Part shown: in pieces, positions 38,186-48,133 of the stretch | Layout of the letters: the number at the start of each line of letters is the position of its first letter | How positions within the stretch are numbered: the stretch's first letter is position 1 | Assembly: GCF_002927045.1 (NCBI RefSeq) | Contig: NZ_PRDW01000001.1 | Span: forward strand, 301,462-365,461 | Reading direction: 5' to 3' | Length of the DNA: 64,000 nt | Origin: Mycetohabitans endofungorum | GTDB taxonomy: Bacteria > Pseudomonadota > Gammaproteobacteria > Burkholderiales > Burkholderiaceae | The notes under the pieces: generated by a model | The model's database searches: none | Seen by the model: only the letters and a program-made list of their open reading frames with translations | What the model was told of the DNA's origin: nothing | Made by a program: the position numbers and the translations under genes

Positions 38186-40449
38186 TGGTGCATCGCGAGA
38201 CCCCGCGTGGCGTGTGGACCGACCGCAATGTGCGGCGGCCGCCGTGGGGTGGGCTGATATTGGCGACCGTGCTCACCGCGCTGCCGCTGCTGCCACTGGC
38301 GCACGGCGAACCGAGCGGCGCGGCGCTGGCGCTCGCGTCTCAGGCGGCCGTGCTGATCGTATTCGCGCTGTCGTACGATTTGTTGCTCGGTCAAACCGGC
38401 CTGCTGTCGTTTGGCCACGCGATGTATTACGGCATCGGCGCGTTAGCGGCGGCGCGTGCGGCCAACGCGTGGGCCTTGTCCGCGCCGTGGCTGCCAGTTG
38501 TCGGCGGCGCAGGTGCGGCGCTTGTTGCAGTCCCGGCCGGGTGGCTCAGTGTGCGCCGGGGCGGCGTGACCTTCGCGATGGTGACGCTGGGGCTCGGCGA
38601 ACTGGTCGCGACTGCCGCGAGCACCGTGCCGGAATGGTTTGGCGGCGTGGGTGGCGTGATGATCGACCGCGGAGCCGTCCCGGGCTGGCTCGATATTGAT
38701 TTCGGTTCGACGCGCACGGCCTACGGCTTGGTAGTCGCGGTCGCCCTGGCCTCGTGCATGCTGATCGCCTGGTTATTGCGCACGCCGCTCGTGCGGGTGG
38801 CCAATGCGGTGCGCGACAATCCGCGACGGGCGGCATTCGTCGGCGTAGATCCATCGCGCGTGAGGTGGGCGATGACCGTCATCGCCGCGTTTTTTGCCGG
38901 CGTCGCCGGCGCGCTGTCGGTGGTGACCTTTGAGATCGCTACCGCGGACAATGCGAGCGTTGCAACATGCGCGACTGCGTTGATCGCCGTGGTGATCGGC
39001 GGCACCGGCACGTTTGCTGGTCCTGTACTGGGTGCCGTGGTTTATGTGTCGATCGCGAACGGCTTGGCGTCGATCACCCGCGCGTGGCCGATGTACGTTG
39101 GCCTCTTTTTTCTGTTCGTCGTGGTGCTCGCGCCCGGCGGGCTGGTCGGTGCATGGTTGCATCGCCGGATGTCGCCATCGCTGGCAGACAGCCGGCGTGC
39201 GCGATGCGCGCTACCGTGGTTCAGCGGGCGACGCATCGGATACGCGCTGGCCGTGCTCGGTATGCTGGCCGGCAGTATCGCTGTGATTCAGTCTGTTTAT
39301 GCATGGCGATTCGACGATACCGGCGCGGATATCATCAGTCCGCGCTGGCATGCGGTCAATGGGTGGGGCATAGCGGTGGCCGGTGTGGTATTGATGGCGG
39401 TGTCGTCGTTCGCGCTGCGTGCCACGGTGCCGCGTTCGTCGCGCCGGGTTGCGGCGGGCTTGCGTTCGACCTCTGCTTCTGCGGCAGCCATGGCTTCGGC
39501 TCATGCTTCTTTGGCACCTATGGCTTCAACCCATGCTTCTGCGGCAGCCACGGGGCCAGCCGTATCCGAAGTCACCGCGCCAGTCATCGTCGCAGGCGCT
39601 GCCGTCAGTGCGCAGGGGCAAGCAGCCGGTACGGCGAAACAAGCGAAACCAGTCTATCCCGTGCCGGCGATACGGCCGGGACACGTGCCGAGCAGCCCGG
39701 CGCTCGATGTGACGCTGGACGACGTCCATGTCAGCTATCGCGCGACACCCGTGCTGCGCGGCGTGCGGCTGCATGTGCGGGCCGGCGAGATCCATGCGTT
39801 GATCGGCCCGAATGGCGCAGGCAAGTCAACGGTATTCAACGTGCTCAGCGGCGTCACGCAGGTCGATCGGGGCACCGTGCTCCTCGAAGATAGGGCGATC
39901 CGGCGGTTGGCGGCGCATCGGATCGCCCGCCTCGGCGTCGCGCGGGGCTTGCAGACCCCCAGCTTGTTCGCGCAATTGTCGGTACTGGATAATGTGTGCT
40001 GTGCGATGCTTTGCCCGCGTGGTGCGCCGCTTTATCGCTGGCTGCAGCCTGCTGCATGGCGCGGTCTGCGTAAGCGCGCCCTCGACTGGCTACAGGTGGT
40101 GGGCATGGGCGATGAGGCTAGCGCCCGTGCCGCGCAACTGAGCTATGCCCGACAACGCGCGCTTGAGTTGGCCATGGCCACGGCCAGTGGTGCGCGACTG
40201 CTGTTGCTGGACGAGCCGACTGCCGGCATGAGCCGGGCAGAGGCCATCGAGGCGCTCGCCTTGATCCGCCGGATGGCGGCCGGACGCACGGTCCTGCTGA
40301 TTGAGCACGACATGGACATAGTGTTCGATCTTGCCGATCGGATTTCGGTGCTGGTCGATGGCGTAGTCATTGCCACCGGTACGCCGGCGCAGATCCGCGC
40401 CAATCCGGGCGTGCGCGAGGCCTACCTAGGCCCCGCGCGTGCGCTATGA
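38182..40449 (+). CDS. LivM-LivG fusion: ABC permease joined to its ATPase
   Basis: A 755-residue fusion. Residues 1-330 are a LivM permease (SYDLLLGQTGLLSFGHAMYYGIG, GGTGTFAGPVLGA). Two further membrane segments (about 353-376 and 395-416) and an Ala/Ser-rich linker (about 420-506) containing 10-residue repeats follow. Residues 507-755 are a LivG ATPase with Walker A GPNGAGKS (542-549), Walker B LLLLDEP (Asp677, Glu678) and His709 in IEHDMD. The ABC signature reads LSYARQ (653-658), whereas LivG proteins usually have LSYGQQ. The start ATG at 38182 overlaps the livH stop and the end overlaps livF by 4 bp; the frame is open far upstream of 38182, but inside livH. Confidence 0.88.
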   Translation: MMVHRETPRGVWTDRNVRRPPWGGLILATVLTALPLLPLAHGEPSGAALALASQAAVLIVFALSYDLLLGQTGLLSFGHAMYYGIGALAAARAANAWALSAPWLPVVGGAGAALVAVPAGWLSVRRGGVTFAMVTLGLGELVATAASTVPEWFGGVGGVMIDRGAVPGWLDIDFGSTRTAYGLVVAVALASCMLIAWLLRTPLVRVANAVRDNPRRAAFVGVDPSRVRWAMTVIAAFFAGVAGALSVVTFEIATADNASVATCATALIAVVIGGTGTFAGPVLGAVVYVSIANGLASITRAWPMYVGLFFLFVVVLAPGGLVGAWLHRRMSPSLADSRRARCALPWFSGRRIGYALAVLGMLAGSIAVIQSVYAWRFDDTGADIISPRWHAVNGWGIAVAGVVLMAVSSFALRATVPRSSRRVAAGLRSTSASAAAMASAHASLAPMASTHASAAATGPAVSEVTAPVIVAGAAVSAQGQAAGTAKQAKPVYPVPAIRPGHVPSSPALDVTLDDVHVSYRATPVLRGVRLHVRAGEIHALIGPNGAGKSTVFNVLSGVTQVDRGTVLLEDRAIRRLAAHRIARLGVARGLQTPSLFAQLSVLDNVCCAMLCPRGAPLYRWLQPAAWRGLRKRALDWLQVVGMGDEASARAAQLSYARQRALELAMATASGARLLLLDEPTAGMSRAEAIEALALIRRMAAGRTVLLIEHDMDIVFDLADRISVLVDGVVIATGTPAQIRANPGVREAYLGPARAL

Positions 40450-41156
40450 GGCTTGACGTGCGCCACCTGGAGGCCGGATACCAGGGCGTGCGGGTCATCC
40501 AGCACGTATCAATGCACGTGGATGGCGGAGAGATCGTCGCCCTGTTCGGCCGCAATGGCGTGGGCCGTTCGACGCTGGCCAAGGCCATCGTCGGCCTGGT
40601 TGAGCGGCGCGGTTCGGTCGAACTCGATGGCATGCAGATCGGCACGCTGCGCACCGTGGACATCGCCCGCGCCGGCGTCGGCTATGTTGCCGAGACCCGC
40701 GATGTGTTCCCGACGTTGAGCGTCGCGCAGAATTTGCTGCTCGGCCTGCCGCGACGCGCACGGGGTCCGGCGGTGTTCGAGCCGCTGTACGAGTTGTTTC
40801 CTCGCTTGCGTGTCCGTGCCGACGTGAAGGCGGGCGTGCTCTCCGGTGGGGAGCAGCAGATGTTGGCCATTGCCCGTGCATGGGCTGCGCAGCCCCGTGT
40901 GTTGATCATCGACGAGCCGACCGAGGGCCTCGCGCCGCGTGTTGTCGATGAGCTTGGCGTTGCACTGGCGACGCTGGCTGCGCGCGGCACTGCGATTGTG
41001 CTGATCGAGCAGCGTGCCGCGATGGCGTTAGAGCTGGCGCGACGCGTCTACGTGATGGGACGCGGCCCGTCGGGCTTTGGCGAAATCGTCTTCGCCGGTG
41101 AGCGCAGCGAGTTCGAGACGACGCCGGCGATTGCTCGGCAATGGCTGTCGGTGTAG
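40446..41156 (+). CDS. Branched-chain-type ABC transporter ATPase (LivF-like)
   Basis: A 236-residue LivF-type ATPase, the second ATP-binding subunit of the importer. The signature LSGGEQQ (132-138) and Walker B LIIDEPTEGLAP are intact. Walker A reads GRNGVGRST (35-43), with Arg41 (codon CGT at 40566-40568) in place of the invariant Lys. The switch-histidine position is Gln in LIEQ, as in LivF proteins generally. I recall GRNGVGRST in other beta-proteobacterial LivF sequences, so this is probably a subfamily trait and not decay. The gene overlaps the fusion gene by 4 bp. Confidence 0.87.
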   Translation: MRLDVRHLEAGYQGVRVIQHVSMHVDGGEIVALFGRNGVGRSTLAKAIVGLVERRGSVELDGMQIGTLRTVDIARAGVGYVAETRDVFPTLSVAQNLLLGLPRRARGPAVFEPLYELFPRLRVRADVKAGVLSGGEQQMLAIARAWAAQPRVLIIDEPTEGLAPRVVDELGVALATLAARGTAIVLIEQRAAMALELARRVYVMGRGPSGFGEIVFAGERSEFETTPAIARQWLSV

Positions 41157-41302
41157 CGCCGCGCGAGTCGCAACGGCGGCATGGCATGATAGAGCTGTAG
41201 CCTGGTCAGCATGTCGGCGATGTAGGCTGCCAGCGCGGTTTCCCGCTACAATTCGTAGGCGGTGCGGACCCGCATCGCGTTTGAGTCAACGGTAGGGATT
41301 CG

Positions 41303-41533
41303 ATGGAAGTCCACAAGGAAGTCGACGCGCGGGGGCTGAATTGCCCATTGCCGATCTTGCGCGCGAAGAAAGCATTGGCCGACATGCAGAGCGGCCAGAT
41401 CCTGAAAGTGCTGGCGACGGATCCCGGCTCGCAGCGGGATTTCGCCGCGTTTGCGAAGCAGACCGGCAACGAACTGGTCGAAACCAGCACCGGCGCCGAC
41501 AAGACATTCGTATTCCTGATGCGTCGGCGTTGA
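41303..41533 (+). CDS. TusA/SirA-family sulfurtransferase
   Basis: A 76-residue protein of the TusA (SirA/YeeD) family, which carries persulfide sulfur, for example for tRNA 2-thiouridine or molybdenum cofactor. The motif NCPLPILRAKKAL contains the catalytic Cys, and the C-terminal FLMRR strand is typical. ATG at 41303; a GTAGGGAT upstream is only a fair ribosome site. No other tus gene lies nearby, so the acceptor is unknown. It is convergent with galU. Confidence 0.9.
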   Translation: MEVHKEVDARGLNCPLPILRAKKALADMQSGQILKVLATDPGSQRDFAAFAKQTGNELVETSTGADKTFVFLMRRR

Positions 41534-41570
41534 GCAAACGCGCTGCAAGCTGCGGCGCCGTGTCGCGGCG

Positions 41571-42452
41571 TTAGCCTTCGAGTACCGGCGAACGGGTGCG
41601 CAGGTATTCGGCGAACTCGTCGCGAACCTCCGGGTGCTGCAGCGCGAACTCGACGGTTGCCTTCAGGTAGCCGAGCTTGCTGCCGCAGTCAAAGCGCGTG
41701 CCGTGGTACTTGTACGCGAGCACCTGCTCGTCGCCGAGCAGTGACTGGATCGCATCGGTCAATTGCAATTCACCGCCCGCGCCTGGCTTCAGTGCACGCA
41801 AGTGACTGAAGATGCGCGGCTTGAGCACATAGCGGCCGACCACGCCAAAATTGGATGGCGCGACCTCCGGGGCCGGTTTCTCGACGATGCCCGACATCTT
41901 GACGATGTTGTCTTCCCATTCCTTGCCGTCGACGATGCCGTACGACTTCGTTTCTTCGTGCGGCACTTCCTCGATGCCGATCACCGAGCTGTGGTAGTGA
42001 TCGAACACTTCGATCATCTGCTGCATCACGGGCGGGCGACCGTACAGCAGATCGTCGGCGAGGATGACCGCGAACGGGTTGTCGCCGACGAGCTTTTCCG
42101 CGCACAGCACCGCATGCCCGAGTCCGAGCGCCTCGGGCTGGCGAACGTAGAAGCAGTCAACGTGGCTGGGCTTGATCCCGCGCACCAACTCGAGCAACTT
42201 GTCCTTGCCGCGAGCCTCGAGTTCTGATTCGATCTCATACGACTTGTCAAAGTGATCCTCGATCGCGCGCTTGCTGCGGCCCGTCACGAAAATCATTTCG
42301 GTGATCCCCGCGGCAATCGCCTCCTCAACCGCATACTGAATCAGCGGCTTGTCGACCACTGGAAGCATTTCTTTCGGGCTCGCCTTGGTGGCCGGGAGGA
42401 ACCGTGTGCCAAGACCTGCCACGGGAAACACTGCCTTAGTAACTTTGAGCAT
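41571..42452 (-). CDS. galU: UTP-glucose-1-phosphate uridylyltransferase
   Basis: GalU makes UDP-glucose for LPS, capsule and trehalose pathways. The 293-residue nucleotidyltransferase has the N-terminal [24 protein letters not shown] signature in pieces [11 protein letters not shown] and [11 protein letters not shown], then ILADDLL and [10 protein letters not shown] with the UDP-sugar residues. It follows valS after 106 bp on the same strand and could be cotranscribed. Confidence 0.95.
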   Translation of the reverse strand: MLKVTKAVFPVAGLGTRFLPATKASPKEMLPVVDKPLIQYAVEEAIAAGITEMIFVTGRSKRAIEDHFDKSYEIESELEARGKDKLLELVRGIKPSHVDCFYVRQPEALGLGHAVLCAEKLVGDNPFAVILADDLLYGRPPVMQQMIEVFDHYHSSVIGIEEVPHEETKSYGIVDGKEWEDNIVKMSGIVEKPAPEVAPSNFGVVGRYVLKPRIFSHLRALKPGAGGELQLTDAIQSLLGDEQVLAYKYHGTRFDCGSKLGYLKATVEFALQHPEVRDEFAEYLRTRSPVLEG

Positions 42453-42558
42453 CTTCGATTACCCTGTTCGTTTCCGGTTGTACTACGTTAGCCCGATATG
42501 GGGAAAATGGATAGCGCGACAAAAATTATTGCCCCGCTATAGCCGATAACCCTGCACT

Positions 42559-45420
42559 TTATGCCGGAAGCCGCCCGAGTTGGGTGGTCAACTTTGCCAA
42601 CATCGACTCAAAATCTGCCAATCTTTTGCGCTCCTGGTCGACGACGGCGGCCGGCGCGCGGGCCACAAAACGCTCGTTTTGCAGCTTCGCATTGCATTTG
42701 GCCAGTTCACCGCCGATGCGGCTGATTTCGCGGGTCAGCCGCTCACGTTCGGCAGCAACGTCAATCTCGACCTTCAGTACCAGCTTGTTCGAGCCGACAA
42801 GGGCAACAGGCGCGCCATGCGCCTGTTGGTCGAGCGCGGCTTCGTCTGCGAGCACCTGGACTTCCGACAACCGCGCAAGCGCTTGGGCGTAGGGTGCGAA
42901 TTCGCGCAGGCGTGTGGCATCGCCGGCCGCCACCAGCGGCACGCGGGTGGCGGGCGACAGGTTCATCTCGCCGCGCAAATTACGACATGCATCGACTACT
43001 GCCTTCAGTTCGGCAACCCACTGTTCTGCCTGCTCGTCGATCTTCGACGGCGTGCTGCGCGGATAGGGCTGCATCATCACGGAGGCGTCGCCGGCTGCGG
43101 TTCCGGCCGGATACCGACCCGCCAGCGGCGCGACTTTCTGCCACAACGCTTCAGTAATGAACGGCATCAGCGGGTGCGCGAGCCGCAGGATTGTCTCGAG
43201 CACCCTGAGCAGCGTACGCCGCGTGCTGCGCTGCTGCGCTGGCGTGCCGGTCTGCAACTGAACCTTGGCCAATTCGACGTACCAGTCGCAATACTCATCC
43301 CAGACGAACTTGTAGATCGCGCTTGCAATGTTGTCGAAGCGGTAGTCGGCAAAGCCCTTCTCGACGTCGGCCTCGACTCGTTGCAACAGCGACACGAGCC
43401 ACCGGTCGGCGGGCGAGAAGTCGAGCGTGCCGTGCGGCCCGCAATCGCCTTGGCACGGCACGATACCGCAATCATGCCCTTCGCAATTCATCAGCACGAA
43501 GCGCGTGGCGTTCCACAATTTGTTGCAGAAGTTGCGATAGCCCTCGCAGCGCGCCAGATCAAAGTTTACGTTGCGCCCGAGCGTGGCCATCGACGCCATC
43601 GTGAAGCGCAGCGCGTCGGTGCCGTAGGCGGGAATCCCGTTCGGGAACGCCTTGCGCGTCTTTTGCTCGATCGATGCCGCCTGCTTCGGGTTCATCAATC
43701 CGGTCACGCGCTTAGCGACGAGTGTCTCCAGGTCGATGCCGTCGACGATGTCGATCGGATCGAGCGTGTTGCCGCGGCTCTTGGACATCTTCTGGCCTTC
43801 GGCATCGCGCACCAGGCCGTGCACATACACAGTGTGGAACGGTACCTTGCCGGTGAAATGGGTGGTCATCATCACCATTCGGGCGACCCAAAAGAAGATG
43901 ATGTCGAAGCCCGTCACCAGCACCGATGATGGCAGGAAGTGCTCGAGTTCCAGCGTCGATTGCGGCCATCCAAGCGACGAGAATGGCACGAGCGCGGACG
44001 AGAACCACGTGTCGAGCACGTCCTCGTCGCGCTTGAGCGCGCCGTTATAGCCCTGCGCGCGGGCCTGTGCTAGGGCGTCGGCCTCGCTATGCGCGACGAA
44101 CACCCGGCTATCGTCCGTATACCAGGCGGGAATCTGGTGGCCCCACCAGAGTTGGCGCGAGATGCACCAGTCCTGGATATTCTCCAGCCACTGGTAGTAC
44201 GTGGTGGTCCAGTTCTCCGGCACGAACTTGATCTGGCCGTGGCGCACCACGTCCAGCGACGTTTGCGCGATCGATTTGCCCGGATGCAACGTGCCTTCGG
44301 GCGCCGGCCGGCTCATCGCGACAAACCACTGATCGGTGAGCATTGGCTCGATGATTGATTGCGTGCGATCACCACGCGGCACGACCAACCGGTGCGGTTT
44401 GACCGACTCGAGCAAGCCGAGCGCGTCCAGGTCCGAGACGATGCGCTCGCGCGCGTCGAAACGGTCCAGCCCGCGGTAGGCGGCCGGTGCGTTGTCGTTA
44501 ATCTTCGCATCGAGCGTGAGCACAACGATCTGTGGCAATCCGTGGCGTTGCCCGACCTGGTAGTCGTTGAAATCGTGAGCTGGTGTAACCTTGACCACGC
44601 CGGTGCCGAACTCGCGTTCCACATAGTCGTCCGCGATCACCGGGATCTCGCGTCCGACCAGCGGTAGTGTGACGGTCTTGCCGATCAGCGCCGCGTAACG
44701 CTCGTCCTGCGGATGGACCATGACCGCGACGTCGCCGAGCATCGTCTCGGGCCGTGTGGTCGCCACGGTCAAGTGGCCTGAGCCGTCAGTGAGCGGATAG
44801 CGGATGTGCCACAGCTTGCCGTCCTCCTCCTCGCTGACTACCTCCAGGTCCGATACCGCGGTCCTCAGCTTCGGATCCCAGTTCACAAGCCGTTTGCCGC
44901 GGTAGATCAGCCCTTGCTGGTAGAGGCGCACGAACACGTCGGTGACGACGCGGGACATGCGCTCATCCATCGTGAAATACTCGCGCGACCAGTCGGTGGA
45001 CGCGCCGAGCCGCCGGATTTGCCGCGTGATCGTGGAGCCCGATTCCTGTTTCCATTGCCAGACGCGCTCGACGAAGCGCTCCCGCCCCAGTTCGTGCCGT
45101 GATTGCTTTTGCGCGTCGAGTTGACGCTCCACGACGATTTGCGTGGCGATGCCCGCATGGTCCGTGCCGGGCACCCACAACGTGTTCTCGCCGCGCATCC
45201 GGTGGTAGCGCGCCAATCCATCCATGATGGTCTGGTTGAACGCGTGGCCCATGTGCAGCGTGCCGGTCACGTTCGGCGGTGGCAGCTGAATCGCGAAGTC
45301 GGGCCGCTGTGGGTCTAAGATTGCCTTCGCGTAGCCACGCTTTTCCCATTCTGGGCCCCAATACGCCTCGATCGTCGAAGGCTCAAAACTTTTTGCAAGC
45401 GTGGTATCGCTGTCGCTCAT
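42559..45420 (-). CDS. valS: Valyl-tRNA synthetase
   Basis: ValRS charges tRNA-Val. The 953-residue class I enzyme has HMGH (56-59) in the HIGH motif, the large CP1 editing domain, KMSKS in [15 protein letters not shown], the anticodon-binding domain, and the C-terminal coiled coil that clamps the tRNA. ATG at 45420 ([21 protein letters not shown]) is chosen because conservation begins there; a possible ATG 57 bp upstream would overlap the likely leader. A TATAAT reading toward it lies at 45482-45477. Confidence 0.96.
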   Translation of the reverse strand: MSDSDTTLAKSFEPSTIEAYWGPEWEKRGYAKAILDPQRPDFAIQLPPPNVTGTLHMGHAFNQTIMDGLARYHRMRGENTLWVPGTDHAGIATQIVVERQLDAQKQSRHELGRERFVERVWQWKQESGSTITRQIRRLGASTDWSREYFTMDERMSRVVTDVFVRLYQQGLIYRGKRLVNWDPKLRTAVSDLEVVSEEEDGKLWHIRYPLTDGSGHLTVATTRPETMLGDVAVMVHPQDERYAALIGKTVTLPLVGREIPVIADDYVEREFGTGVVKVTPAHDFNDYQVGQRHGLPQIVVLTLDAKINDNAPAAYRGLDRFDARERIVSDLDALGLLESVKPHRLVVPRGDRTQSIIEPMLTDQWFVAMSRPAPEGTLHPGKSIAQTSLDVVRHGQIKFVPENWTTTYYQWLENIQDWCISRQLWWGHQIPAWYTDDSRVFVAHSEADALAQARAQGYNGALKRDEDVLDTWFSSALVPFSSLGWPQSTLELEHFLPSSVLVTGFDIIFFWVARMVMMTTHFTGKVPFHTVYVHGLVRDAEGQKMSKSRGNTLDPIDIVDGIDLETLVAKRVTGLMNPKQAASIEQKTRKAFPNGIPAYGTDALRFTMASMATLGRNVNFDLARCEGYRNFCNKLWNATRFVLMNCEGHDCGIVPCQGDCGPHGTLDFSPADRWLVSLLQRVEADVEKGFADYRFDNIASAIYKFVWDEYCDWYVELAKVQLQTGTPAQQRSTRRTLLRVLETILRLAHPLMPFITEALWQKVAPLAGRYPAGTAAGDASVMMQPYPRSTPSKIDEQAEQWVAELKAVVDACRNLRGEMNLSPATRVPLVAAGDATRLREFAPYAQALARLSEVQVLADEAALDQQAHGAPVALVGSNKLVLKVEIDVAAERERLTREISRIGGELAKCNAKLQNERFVARAPAAVVDQERKRLADFESMLAKLTTQLGRLPA

Positions 45421-45476
45421 TGTCGAAATCTGCCGGAAAGACGGTGAAAATGCGGTGGAATAAATCGTCATAGTCA

Positions 45477-45598
45477 ATTATAAGGGAGCCGGTGATGCGC
45501 CAGCGCCGGTTGCGCCGTCGCACGCCGCGGCACCTGCTGCTGTGGGGCTGCATGCCGTGCGCGTTCCCCGCGTGCCGGGCCGACTGCGGCCGTATAAT
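45477..45598. promoter_or_regulatory. Divergent -10 elements of valS and uvrD
   Basis: The 206-bp gap between the two genes holds a perfect TATAAT on each strand: 45482 to 45477 toward valS (57 nt before its ATG) and 45593-45598 toward uvrD (28 nt before its ATG). The matching -35 regions are weak on both sides. No LexA box could be found in front of uvrD. Confidence 0.55.
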
Positions 45599-45626
45599 GG
45601 CAAGCTTGTTGTGACCAAGGCCGCTC

Positions 45627-48002
45627 ATGTCTGATTTGCTTGCCAAACTGAATCCCGAACAATATGCAGCGGTGACGCTGCCGAACGAACCGGCCCTGAT
45701 TCTTGCCGGCGCGGGTAGCGGCAAGACGCGCGTGCTCATTACTCGCATTGCATGGTTGATCTCGCGCGGCGAGGCGAGCTCCGCCGGCATCCTGGCCGTC
45801 ACCTTCACGAACAAAGCAGCGCGCGAGATGCTGACCCGCCTGGACGCGATGCTGCCGATCAATACGCGCGGCATGTGGATCGGCACGTTCCACGGATTGT
45901 GCAACCGGATGCTGCGCGCTCATTACCGCGATGCCGGGTTGCCGCAGGCCTTCCAGATCTTGGACACGGCAGACCAGTTGTCAGCGATCAAGCGGCTGAT
46001 GAAGGGCCTGAACGTCGACGACGAGAAATATCCGGCAAAGAGTCTGCAGTACTTCATCAACAACGCGAAGGAGCAAGGTTTGAGGCCTGAGCAGGTCGAT
46101 GCAAGCGACAATTTCAATCGCAAATGCGTCGAGCTGTATGCCGCCTACGAGCAACAATGCCAACGCGAGGGGGTCGTCGATTTTGCGGAATTGTTGCTGC
46201 GCTGCCATGAGCTGCTGCAACGCAACCCGCCGCTACGGGCACACTACCAGGCCCGTTTCCGGCATATCCTGGTCGACGAGTTTCAGGACACCAACAAGCT
46301 GCAGTATGCGTGGCTGAAGCTGCTGGCCGGCGGGCACAATGCGATATTCGCGGTCGGCGACGACGACCAGTCGATTTACGCGTTCCGCGGCGCCAATGTG
46401 GGCAATATGCTCGATTTCGAGCGCGAGTTCAACGTCCGGCACCTGATCAAGCTCGAGCAGAACTATCGTTCACACGGCAATATTCTCGATGCCGCTAATG
46501 CGCTGATCGCGCACAATTCGAAACGGCTCGGCAAGAACCTGCGTACCGATGCCGGCCACGGTGAGCCGGTGCGGGTCTATGAGGCGACGACCGATTCGCA
46601 GGAGGCCGGCTGGATCGTCGAGGAAATCCGCGCCCTGATTGACACGGGCCTGTCGCGCGACGAGATCGCGGTGCTGTATCGCAGCAACGCGCAGTCGCGC
46701 GTGGTTGAGCACACGCTGGTCAATGCCGGGATCGCGTACCGGGTCTACGGTGGGCTGCGCTTTTTCGAGCGCCAAGAAGTCAAACATGCGCTCGCGTACC
46801 TGCGGCTGATCGACAATCCGAGCGATGACACCGCGTTTGCGCGGGTGGTCAATTTTCCGACCCGTGGCATTGGCGCACGTTCACTCGAGCAACTGGCCGA
46901 TGCCGCGCGGCTGTACAACTGCTCGATGGCACAGGCGATTCCCTACGTGACCGGCAAGGCCGGCCAGGCGCTTGGCGGGTTTCTCGCGTTGATTGAGCGG
47001 ATGCGTGGCGAGACCCGTGCGATGAGCTTGCCGGAGACGGTCGAGGCGGTGATTCGGCTCAGCGGGCTGGAGCAATTCTATGCCAATGAGCGTGAAGGTC
47101 AGGAGCGCATCGAGAACTTGCAGGAACTGGTCAACGCGGCCAGCGCGTTCGTGTCCGAGGAGGGCTATGGCCTCGATACGCCGGCGCGCTCGATCCCGCT
47201 CACGCCGGGCGCGGGCCGCGCTGCCGCGCTGCGTGGGCCGGACGATGATGGCGAGCAGGCCGTGCTGGAGGCGCCGCGCATCGACGCGCCGGCGCAGAAT
47301 CCCGAGCAGATGACGCCGCTTGCCGGCTTCCTGTCGCATGCGTCGCTTGAGGCGGGCGACAATCAGGCGCAGGCCGGCGAGCACGCGGTGCAATTGATGA
47401 CGGTGCATGCCGCCAAGGGGCTCGAATTTGCCGCCGTGTTCATTACCGGACTCGAGGAAGGCCTGTTCCCGCATGAGAACAGCGTGACGGAACAGGATGG
47501 GCTCGAGGAAGAGCGGCGCCTGATGTACGTTGCAATCACGCGTGCCAAGGAGCGGCTCTATCTGTCGTTCGCTCAAAGCCGGATGCTGCACGGCCAGACG
47601 CGCTACAACGTGCGCTCGCGTTTCTTTGACGAATTGCCGGCCGAGGTGTTGAAGTGGCTCACGCCCAAGCTGGAGCCCGGCTCACGCTGGGGCCAGCGTG
47701 CCGGTTTCGGCGACAACGCTGGATGGGGCCGCGATTGGTTCGGCCGCAGCGGCCGGCGCGACGACGCGCCGTATGGCAATGCGCGCTTTGACGACGGGGC
47801 GCCGGCGCCGGCGTTCGCGGACCAACAGCGCGCCGCGCAAAGCGGCTTCCGGATCGGCCAATCCGTCTTCCACGCGAAATTCGGCGAGGGCACGATTACC
47901 GCGCTGGAGGGGGGCGGCACGGACGCGAAGGCGCAGGTCGCATTTAAGCGGCACGGTACCAAATGGCTTGCACTCGCGGTCGCGAAACTGCAGTCGGTGT
48001 GA
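45627..48002 (+). CDS. uvrD: UvrD/PcrA-type superfamily 1 DNA helicase
   Basis: A 3'-5' helicase of nucleotide excision and mismatch repair. The 791-residue protein has Walker A GAGSGKT (28-34), motif Ia TFTNKAAREM, motif II VDEFQDT, motif III GDDDQSIYAFRGA, motif V LMTVHAAKGLEF and motif VI YVAITRAKERLYL. The C-terminal 60 residues (FGEGTITALEGG, then WLALAVAKLQ) form the Tudor-like domain that contacts RNA polymerase in PcrA/UvrD. A Pro/Ala/Asp-rich insertion lies at about 515-555. Rep is excluded by the C-terminal domain. Confidence 0.95.
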   Translation: MSDLLAKLNPEQYAAVTLPNEPALILAGAGSGKTRVLITRIAWLISRGEASSAGILAVTFTNKAAREMLTRLDAMLPINTRGMWIGTFHGLCNRMLRAHYRDAGLPQAFQILDTADQLSAIKRLMKGLNVDDEKYPAKSLQYFINNAKEQGLRPEQVDASDNFNRKCVELYAAYEQQCQREGVVDFAELLLRCHELLQRNPPLRAHYQARFRHILVDEFQDTNKLQYAWLKLLAGGHNAIFAVGDDDQSIYAFRGANVGNMLDFEREFNVRHLIKLEQNYRSHGNILDAANALIAHNSKRLGKNLRTDAGHGEPVRVYEATTDSQEAGWIVEEIRALIDTGLSRDEIAVLYRSNAQSRVVEHTLVNAGIAYRVYGGLRFFERQEVKHALAYLRLIDNPSDDTAFARVVNFPTRGIGARSLEQLADAARLYNCSMAQAIPYVTGKAGQALGGFLALIERMRGETRAMSLPETVEAVIRLSGLEQFYANEREGQERIENLQELVNAASAFVSEEGYGLDTPARSIPLTPGAGRAAALRGPDDDGEQAVLEAPRIDAPAQNPEQMTPLAGFLSHASLEAGDNQAQAGEHAVQLMTVHAAKGLEFAAVFITGLEEGLFPHENSVTEQDGLEEERRLMYVAITRAKERLYLSFAQSRMLHGQTRYNVRSRFFDELPAEVLKWLTPKLEPGSRWGQRAGFGDNAGWGRDWFGRSGRRDDAPYGNARFDDGAPAPAFADQQRAAQSGFRIGQSVFHAKFGEGTITALEGGGTDAKAQVAFKRHGTKWLALAVAKLQSV

Positions 48003-48005
48003 CGA

Positions 48006-48073
48006 ACCGGCAGCGGTGGGTACGACGGATCGCCAGCGGTGGGTATCATGAATCGCCAGCGGCGGTCGAACGG
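48006..48073. repeat. Three imperfect 21-23-bp tandem repeats after uvrD
   Basis: Three copies of a unit built on ATCGCCAGCGG(T/C)GG: about 48006-48028, 48029-48051 and 48052-48073. They begin 4 bp after the uvrD stop and lie in the convergent gap before the membrane-protein gene. No coding potential and no T run. Confidence 0.65.
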
Positions 48074-48133
48074 CGCCGTTGCACGGTCGCGCGACAGCGC
48101 TGCGATGGGCGCTGCTGCGAATGTCGCGACGGC

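Noticed and set aside
40548..40574. LivF Walker A Lys to Arg as a simple inactivating mutation
   Set aside because: The rest of the protein is intact, and I recall the same GRNGVGRST in other beta-proteobacterial LivF proteins, so decay is less likely than a subfamily trait.
42580..43929. 449-residue open frame on the plus strand inside valS
   Set aside because: Antisense shadow of valS, with no motifs and no ribosome site.
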